The notes below the pieces were generated by a model that saw only the letters and a program-made list of their open reading frames with translations, was not told the DNA's origin and made no database searches. A program made the translations under genes and the position numbers. Source: an uncultured Alphaproteobacteria bacterium (GTDB taxonomy: Bacteria > Pseudomonadota > Alphaproteobacteria > Caulobacterales > Hyphomonadaceae). From it: a DNA stretch of 11,405 nucleotides. The stretch lies in contig CAIKXW010000139.1 in assembly GCA_903831485.1 (NCBI GenBank), forward strand, positions 1 through 11,405, given 5' to 3'. Shown here piece after piece: positions 7,743-11,405 of the stretch (position 1 is its first letter; each line of letters starts with the position of its first letter).

Positions 7743-8717
7743 ATGAAGGACGATGCAATCCTGGTGGGCGATGCGGGGGGGACAAATGTCCGCTTCGCCG
7801 TGGCGCATGTCGGCAGCGGGCGCGTGAGCGTGTCGGACATCTGGAAGCGACCCGGGGCTGGCTATCCTTCCTTCGAAGCCGCGCTCGATGCCTACCTGTC
7901 CGAGGTGAAGCCGGTGCTGACCGGCGCTGCCTTCGGCTTTGCAGGCGTCGTGGCGGCCGACAGCGTCGAGCTCCTCAATCGCGGCTGGACAGTCGATCTC
8001 GCAGCGGTCCGGTCCAGGCTCGGCCTCCATCGTATCGTCGCCGTGAATGACTTTTTCGCCATGGCCCGCTCCGCGCCGGAGCTGGCGCCGGAACAGTTGC
8101 ATCGGATCGCGCCTGGCCATCCTGAGGTCCACGGGTCGATCGCCATCGGCGGTCCCGGCACGGGGTTTGGCATCGGCGTTCTGAGGTGGTCCGGGCAGGG
8201 CTGGATCGTCGTCGGCGGTGAAGGCGGACACCAGGCCTTCAGCCCGCAGACCGACATCGAATGGAAACTTGCAGAACGTCTTCGGCAAACGGAGGGCTAT
8301 GTCTCGAACGAGTTCGTGACCGCCGGGGTCGGCTTCGACGATACGCGCGACGCGATGTACGACGTCATGGGCGAGACGCCGAAACCACTCTCGCAGGCCG
8401 AACTGATCGACGCTGCAAAGGCGGGGGATGCCGTGCCGCTCGAATTCTGCCGCTTGCGCGCTCGCACGGTCATGACGGCGATGGGCAATCTGGCGCTGGT
8501 CGCCAACGCCACGGGCGGCGTCTTCATTGCTGGCGGGGTGTCACAGCACCTTGAACCGTGGCTGAGCGAGCGCGCCTCGCTCGACCGCTTCTACCAGCGT
8601 GGGGTGCGCTCTGGGCTGGTGGAGCCAATCCCCATCAATCTCATCGTTTCGGAAGGCGCGCCGCTGACGGGCGCCGCCCATCTCTGGCTGGACGAGCAGG
8701 CGCGCGGCTGGCTCTAG
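7743..8717 (+). CDS. glk: Glucokinase
   Basis: The enzyme phosphorylates glucose with ATP to glucose 6-phosphate in the cytoplasm. The 324 residues match the bacterial Glk family (Pfam Glucokinase, PF02685) in length and order. Phosphate-binding GDAGGTNVR lies at 9-17. The substrate and catalytic pair Asn102-Asp103 lies in VNDFFAMA. GGPGTGFGIG lies at about 136-145. EGGH at 160-163 gives the glucose-binding Glu160 and His163. YVSNEF has Glu190, where E. coli Glk has its SAER Glu. NATGGVFIAGGVS sits near the adenosine site, and GAAHLW near the end. Nothing essential appears missing. The ATG has TAAGG 7 nt upstream. The gene stands alone on this strand, divergent from ybaL, and its stop is 1 nt from the opposing Pro/Gly-rich gene. 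No other glycolytic or Entner-Doudoroff gene is in the window. Confidence 0.95.
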   Translation: MKDDAILVGDAGGTNVRFAVAHVGSGRVSVSDIWKRPGAGYPSFEAALDAYLSEVKPVLTGAAFGFAGVVAADSVELLNRGWTVDLAAVRSRLGLHRIVAVNDFFAMARSAPELAPEQLHRIAPGHPEVHGSIAIGGPGTGFGIGVLRWSGQGWIVVGGEGGHQAFSPQTDIEWKLAERLRQTEGYVSNEFVTAGVGFDDTRDAMYDVMGETPKPLSQAELIDAAKAGDAVPLEFCRLRARTVMTAMGNLALVANATGGVFIAGGVSQHLEPWLSERASLDRFYQRGVRSGLVEPIPINLIVSEGAPLTGAAHLWLDEQARGWL

Positions 8718-8718
8718 G

Positions 8719-9126
8719 CTATTTGCAGCCGCAGCCGCCGCCCTTGCCCCCGCCATGCCCCTTGCCGCCGCCGAACGAGATCGCGGTGGCGCTGGCATGG
8801 GCGTACGATACGGCCGAGGCCTGGGCGCGAGCAGATGAGCCGCCGATGACGATCACGCGGCTGCCGCCGCCCGAGCCGCCATTGATGTCGATGCCGACCC
8901 CGCCTGTACCAAAATCGGACGGCAGGGTGATCGGCGGCGGGCCGGATCTGATGGGCGTCGGCGGCAAGGCAACCGGAGGAGGCGAAGGCGGCGTCGGCGG
9001 CGGAATACGCAGCGGAGGCGGCGTTGGAGCGGAAATCGGCGGCCTCTGGTTGCGTCCGTCCGCAAAAGCCGGGCCCGCGGCGGAAAGAACGATCAGGCCG
9101 GCGGCCAGGAGGCTGAGCAGTTTCAT
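8719..9126 (-). CDS. Secreted Pro-rich/Gly-rich small protein, unrecognised
   Basis: I do not recognise this family. The 135-residue product has a clear Sec signal peptide (MKLLSLLAAGLIVLSAAGPAFA, cleavage likely after residue 22). Residues 29-69 are about half proline (21 Pro, with four PPP triplets). A Gly/Ser/Val segment follows (about 73-97, with GGVGIDINGG and RVIVIGG), then an Ala/Ser-rich stretch, and a C-terminus GGGKGHGGGKGGGCGCK with two cysteines in the last four residues. It is probably exported to the periplasm or surface; the Gly/Lys/His/Cys tail might bind metal or attach to something, but that is speculation. I chose the ATG at 9126 over a longer open frame reaching 9180 because GGAAGA lies just upstream and the signal peptide then begins the protein. 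SdhAF4 lies 117 bp upstream on the same strand; a weak stem-loop (9201-9218) lies between. The ordered signal-Pro-Gly layout in this frame argues against the overlapping frames. Confidence 0.72.
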   Translation of the reverse strand: MKLLSLLAAGLIVLSAAGPAFADGRNQRPPISAPTPPPLRIPPPTPPSPPPVALPPTPIRSGPPPITLPSDFGTGGVGIDINGGSGGGSRVIVIGGSSARAQASAVSYAHASATAISFGGGKGHGGGKGGGCGCK

Positions 9127-9243
9127 CGCAATCTTCCACACCTCTGTCGGGCGCGCGATGCAGCGCTCGTGCCGTCCCAATCGTTAAGGGCCAAACCCGT
9201 TCGAGCAATACCGCTCAAGCGCCGCGACAGTTTCGATGGTGAA

Positions 9244-9510
9244 TCAGAAATCGATCGCGAGGCCCTTCTTCTCCCAATCGCCATAGCGCGTCGGTTCCTC
9301 CCCCTCGCGGCGGCCATTGATCTCGGCGGGAATGTCGCGTGGAGCTGCGGCCTGGCGCCGCGCATCGGCTTCCTCGAGCGCGCGGATCGCCTCCGGGCTC
9401 AGCACTTTTCCGGGCGCTGCGCCGGGAATAGTCGCCACAAGCGCTGCGGATTCACCCTCGGGGTTGGATGCCTCAGGCGCGTCGTCTGATTGTCCGGTTC
9501 CATTTTTCAT
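9244..9510 (-). CDS. DUF1674 / SdhAF4-like succinate dehydrogenase assembly factor
   Basis: This small protein ends in the DUF1674 signature: PAEINGRREGEEPTRYGDWE (61-80) then KKGLAIDF to the C-terminus. In yeast and humans the same domain (Sdh8/SDHAF4) binds flavinylated SdhA during assembly of succinate dehydrogenase; that bacterial members do the same is inference. LSPEAIRALEEADARR (38-53) is a helix commonly seen before the motif in alphaproteobacterial members. I give the ATG at 9510 (88 residues). An in-frame GTG at 9567 has GGGGAGG 4 nt ahead and would give 107 residues. I prefer the ATG because the codons between them are AT-rich and unlike the rest of the gene (AAA, TTT, AAT, TTG), as expected for promoter DNA. 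It is divergent from htpX; this neighbourhood recurs in Alphaproteobacteria to my recollection. Confidence 0.88.
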   Translation of the reverse strand: MKNGTGQSDDAPEASNPEGESAALVATIPGAAPGKVLSPEAIRALEEADARRQAAAPRDIPAEINGRREGEEPTRYGDWEKKGLAIDF

Positions 9511-9571
9511 CGGAGCCACGTTCACCAATTTTTTCGGATTTGGAAAGAAAGCTTTTACCAAGATCACCAAA

Positions 9572-9586
9572 CCTCCCCGTCGGAGG
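9572..9586. promoter_or_regulatory. CCTCC/GGAGG inverted repeat between sdhAF4 and htpX
   Basis: CCTCC (9572-9576) and GGAGG (9582-9586) form a perfect 5-bp GC-rich inverted repeat with a 5-base loop. Each arm reads as a Shine-Dalgarno sequence on one strand: the right arm faces htpX 27 nt before its ATG, and the left arm faces a GTG at 9567 in the SdhAF4 frame. On either RNA the SD-like arm could be hidden in the hairpin. It may be regulatory or a coincidence of two purine-rich sites. Confidence 0.35.
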
Positions 9587-9613
9587 GACGACTTATCGCG
9601 TGAGAGAGCTTCC

Positions 9614-10441
9614 ATGAGCTATTTCAAGGCCGCCGGACTGATGCTGTTGATCCACCTCGCCTTTGCGGGGCTGGGATGGTGGATCGCCGGACGAGACGGG
9701 GCGCTGATCGGCACGCTGGTCGCCCTCGGCTTCCACCTCGTTGTCTTCTGGTACGCCGAGAAGATCGTGCTCAAACTCCACAATGCAAGGGAAGTGTCGT
9801 CCGACGACGCATCCCCGATGATCCGCGCCTTTGTCGCCGACTGCGACCGGCTGGCGATGAAGGCCAACATGCCGCGCCCCCGCACCTACATCATCGACGC
9901 CTTCCAGCCCAACGCGTTCGTGGCCGGCCGTGACACCAACCATGCCTCGATCGCGGTTACTGACGGCCTCCTCAAGACGCTGTCCCGCGCCGAGGTTTCG
10001 GCCGTCGTGGCGCACGAACTGGCGCATGTGAAGCGCGGCGACGCGCTGGCGATGGGCATCTGTTCGGCATTGTCTGTCGTGCTGACGACGATCTTCGGCT
10101 CGATCGCCTATCCGTTCGGCCAGCGCAAGCGCGTCTCCCGCATTGTCTCGGGGCTCATCGCCCGCGTCGGGCAGAGCCACGCCCGCGAATATGCCGCCGA
10201 CAAGCACGCCGGCGAGATCTGCGGCGCCCCGGTGAACCTCGCCAACGCGCTGCTGAAGCTCGAGCGGCACACGTCTTCACTGCTGAACCCGCTTGCGGAG
10301 CGCTCGCCGGCGACGGCGCACGCCTTCGTCATCGACCCGCTCCAGGGCCCGCGCCGCACCACGTCGGCTTCGCATCCGCCGACCGAACGCCGCATCGCCC
10401 GCCTGCACCGCCAGGCCGCCGAGATGGAAGGCCGCGAATAG
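9614..10441 (+). CDS. htpX: HtpX membrane zinc metalloprotease (M48)
   Basis: HtpX degrades misfolded or damaged inner-membrane proteins together with FtsH. The 275-residue product is slightly shorter than E. coli HtpX (293). Two hydrophobic segments lie near the N-terminus (about 5-22 and 28-48), followed by PRTYIIDAFQPNAFVAGRD, a family hallmark. The zinc motif HELAH has His134, catalytic Glu135 and His138. A hydrophobic region follows (about 147-170), and then HAREYAADKHAGE gives the third zinc ligand Glu192. The C-terminus has SHPPTERRIARL, also typical. The frame is open back to 9317, but the upstream part overlaps SdhAF4 antisense and does not look coding, so I chose the ATG at 9614 with GAGAGAG at 9602-9608. 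A GTG-initiated five-codon frame (9600-9617) ends in a TGA overlapping this ATG. Confidence 0.93.
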   Translation: MSYFKAAGLMLLIHLAFAGLGWWIAGRDGALIGTLVALGFHLVVFWYAEKIVLKLHNAREVSSDDASPMIRAFVADCDRLAMKANMPRPRTYIIDAFQPNAFVAGRDTNHASIAVTDGLLKTLSRAEVSAVVAHELAHVKRGDALAMGICSALSVVLTTIFGSIAYPFGQRKRVSRIVSGLIARVGQSHAREYAADKHAGEICGAPVNLANALLKLERHTSSLLNPLAERSPATAHAFVIDPLQGPRRTTSASHPPTERRIARLHRQAAEMEGRE

Positions 10442-10465
10442 GATATTTCGAAATTCGAACAGGTG

Positions 10466-10493
10466 GAGAGCGCGTCCCTCGGGGCGCGCTTTC
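10466..10493. terminator. Bidirectional terminator between htpX and thpR
   Basis: A stem of about 12 bp (10466-10477 with 10482-10493) contains AGCGCGTCC against GGGCGCGCT, with a 4-nt CTCG loop. It lies 25 bp after the htpX stop and 12 bp before the thpR stop, and both flanks can supply short T runs in their own direction. The position between convergent genes fits a shared intrinsic terminator. Confidence 0.7.
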
Positions 10494-10504
10494 TGCGTTC
10501 TGAC

Positions 10505-11044
10505 TCAGCCAATCAGCGGGTAGACCGCTTCCTCGCTGTAATGGCTGCCCGCCCGCGTGGCGCGCGAGGCGTACATGCAGAAATGATCGACCAGAAATGC
10601 CTCTGTGCGGAATTCGGCGGCGTCGGAGAGGAAGTGCGCGACCTCTTCGTCGAGCGTCCCGTTCAGGTAGGCGAGGGTGACGTGCGGCTTGTACTTGCGG
10701 CTCTCGGGCGCAAGGCCGGAATTGCGTATGGCGGTCTCGCAGGCCGTCACGAGCCGGGCGAGTTCCGACGGCGCCGAGACGCCCGCCCAGAGCGCCGACG
10801 GCTCCCGGCCGCCAAAACTGCCGACGCCCGAGAGTGCGATTTCGAAGGGTGCAGCAATGATGCGGCCGAGTTCCGTGTCGATGTCGCGCGCGGCGGACTC
10901 ATCCACCTCGCCGATGAAGCGAAGCGTGAGATGATACTGCTCAGCTGTACGCCAGGACGCGCCCGGCACATCAGCCTCCAGCGTCAGCAACCTGTCGGCG
11001 ATGCCTTGTGGTATAGGGACGGCCAGGAAAAGGCGGAGGCTCAT
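10505..11044 (-). CDS. thpR: RNA 2',3'-cyclic phosphodiesterase (2'-5' RNA ligase family)
   Basis: This is a 2H phosphoesterase that opens 2',3'-cyclic phosphate RNA ends to 2'-phosphates; family members were first named 2'-5' RNA ligases (LigT). The 179-residue length matches ThpR. Both catalytic HxTx motifs are present: His38/Thr40 in QYHLTLRFIGEV and His121/Thr123 in YKPHVTLAYL. The N-terminus MSLRLFLAVPIP is the usual first strand, and GVGSFGGREPSALWAGV is the characteristic middle strand pair. The ATG at 11044 has no good ribosome site, but the frame upstream offers only a TTG at 11080 and the similarity begins at this Met. The gene converges on htpX with a shared terminator and is divergent from the Bax-inhibitor-like gene, with 253 bp between them. 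Confidence 0.94.
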   Translation of the reverse strand: MSLRLFLAVPIPQGIADRLLTLEADVPGASWRTAEQYHLTLRFIGEVDESAARDIDTELGRIIAAPFEIALSGVGSFGGREPSALWAGVSAPSELARLVTACETAIRNSGLAPESRKYKPHVTLAYLNGTLDEEVAHFLSDAAEFRTEAFLVDHFCMYASRATRAGSHYSEEAVYPLIG

Positions 11045-11130
11045 GCAGGGCCATTCTAGCTGCCCGCGGGTGTGCGCCAAGGGCAGTCGCAGGTTGCTGC
11101 AGGGCGTAACTTAGCTTACAGAAAGGCGAC

Positions 11131-11163
11131 CCGCTGAACCGCGCTGAAATCGACGGTTAGCGG
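11131..11163. other. Stem-loop in the thpR / Bax-inhibitor intergenic region
   Basis: CCGCTGAACCG (11131-11141) pairs with CGGTTAGCGG (11154-11163): ten base pairs with one bulged G (11136) and a 12-nt loop. No T run follows. It lies 135 bp before the ATG of the Bax-inhibitor-like gene. It may be a leader structure, an operator-like inverted repeat or chance. I saw no convincing -35/-10 pair in the surrounding 253 bp. Confidence 0.35.
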
Positions 11164-11297
11164 CGCATTTACTGCGTTCACGGTCTCGCCAGCTGCATGC
11201 GAGCGAGCCCGGTTCTGCTTGCATTGCGCAGCCTGAAACCCCATTATTCTTTGGCAATGGCGGGATCCCGTCGCAATAGAGGGTTGAAACACAGACC

Positions 11298-11405
11298 ATG
11301 GCTGACTTCCAATTTGCCCAAGCGCGCACAGGCGCGCAGACGGGCGACATGTCCAAGGACGCCGGCCTGCGCAAGTTCATGCTGGGCGTCTACAACAAGC
11401 TGTTC
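11298..11405 (+). CDS. Bax inhibitor-1/YccA family membrane protein (5' part)
   Basis: Only the first 36 codons are in the window; the gene runs off the right edge. The peptide starts MADFQFAQARTG and continues MSKDAGLRKFMLGVYNKLF. The short polar N-terminus, then GLRxFMLxVYNxL leading into what should be the first membrane helix, is the pattern of alphaproteobacterial Bax-inhibitor-1 proteins. Family members are seven-helix inner-membrane proteins; E. coli YccA modulates FtsH. GAGGG at 11279-11283 is 14 nt from the ATG, which is far for a ribosome site. Assignment rests on a short stretch, so it is likely but not certain. Confidence 0.75.
   Translation, partial: MADFQFAQARTGAQTGDMSKDAGLRKFMLGVYNKLF

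Noticed and set aside
8719..9126. Ribosomal peptide (RiPP) precursor reading of the Gly/Cys-rich protein
   Set aside because: It has a Sec signal peptide and no modifying enzyme, protease or transporter gene beside it.
8558..9187. Plus-strand open frame over the Pro/Gly-rich gene
   Set aside because: It starts within glk out of frame, has no signal or domain, and its Pro/Gly runs are the complement of the minus-strand coding repeats.
9317..9613. N-terminal extension of the htpX frame
   Set aside because: It lies antisense to the conserved SdhAF4 sequence, has no helix or family similarity, and an ATG with a purine-rich site at 9614 fits HtpX proteins.
11219..11279. Possible promoters before the Bax-inhibitor-like gene (TTGCAT/ATTATT; TTGGCA/CAATAG)
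   Set aside because: Each has at least one poor hexamer; matches this weak occur by chance in any intergenic stretch.

Overview
The window is GC-rich, densely coded bacterial chromosome. The families point to Alphaproteobacteria: a CC0125/CC1285-type lipoprotein, a DUF1674/SdhAF4 protein beside htpX, an alphaproteobacterial-looking Bax-inhibitor-1 start and a YbaL-type antiporter. A Caulobacterales or Hyphomonadaceae relative is my best guess; that is inference from protein style, not a database match. I see no phage, insertion sequence, CRISPR array, tRNA or rRNA.

Layout. 14-3265 (+): a lipid-anchored type-B carboxylesterase, then an NAD(P)-dependent aldehyde dehydrogenase, closed by a strong GC hairpin at 3294-3324. 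3392-4899 (+): a small CC0125-type lipoprotein and an orphan family-2 glycosyltransferase. 4900-7589 (-): a K+/H+ antiporter of the YbaL/KefC type, then downstream on the same strand a CDF metal exporter with a His-rich N-terminus; the exporter's stop abuts the glycosyltransferase stop. 7743-8717 (+): glucokinase, divergent from ybaL across 153 bp. 8719-9510 (-): a DUF1674/SdhAF4 protein, then an unrecognised small secreted Pro/Gly-rich protein whose stop lies 1 nt from the glucokinase stop. 9614-10441 (+): HtpX protease, divergent from SdhAF4. 10505-11044 (-): RNA 2',3'-cyclic phosphodiesterase ThpR, sharing a bidirectional terminator with htpX. 11298 to the window end (+): the first 36 codons of a Bax inhibitor-1/YccA family membrane protein.

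How the genes fit together. Most are single housekeeping or stress functions: ion and metal homeostasis, membrane protein quality control (HtpX, and BI-1/YccA, which in E. coli is an FtsH modulator), sugar phosphorylation, RNA-end processing and succinate dehydrogenase assembly. Esterase plus aldehyde dehydrogenase could serve in turn on ester-derived alcohols or aldehydes, but nothing in the sequence proves it. I did not find a convincing new multi-gene system. The points most worth a second look are the secreted Pro/Gly-rich protein (8719-9126), the CCTCC/GGAGG inverted repeat and five-codon mini-ORF ahead of htpX, and the C8 tract that sets the SD-to-start distance of ybaL.
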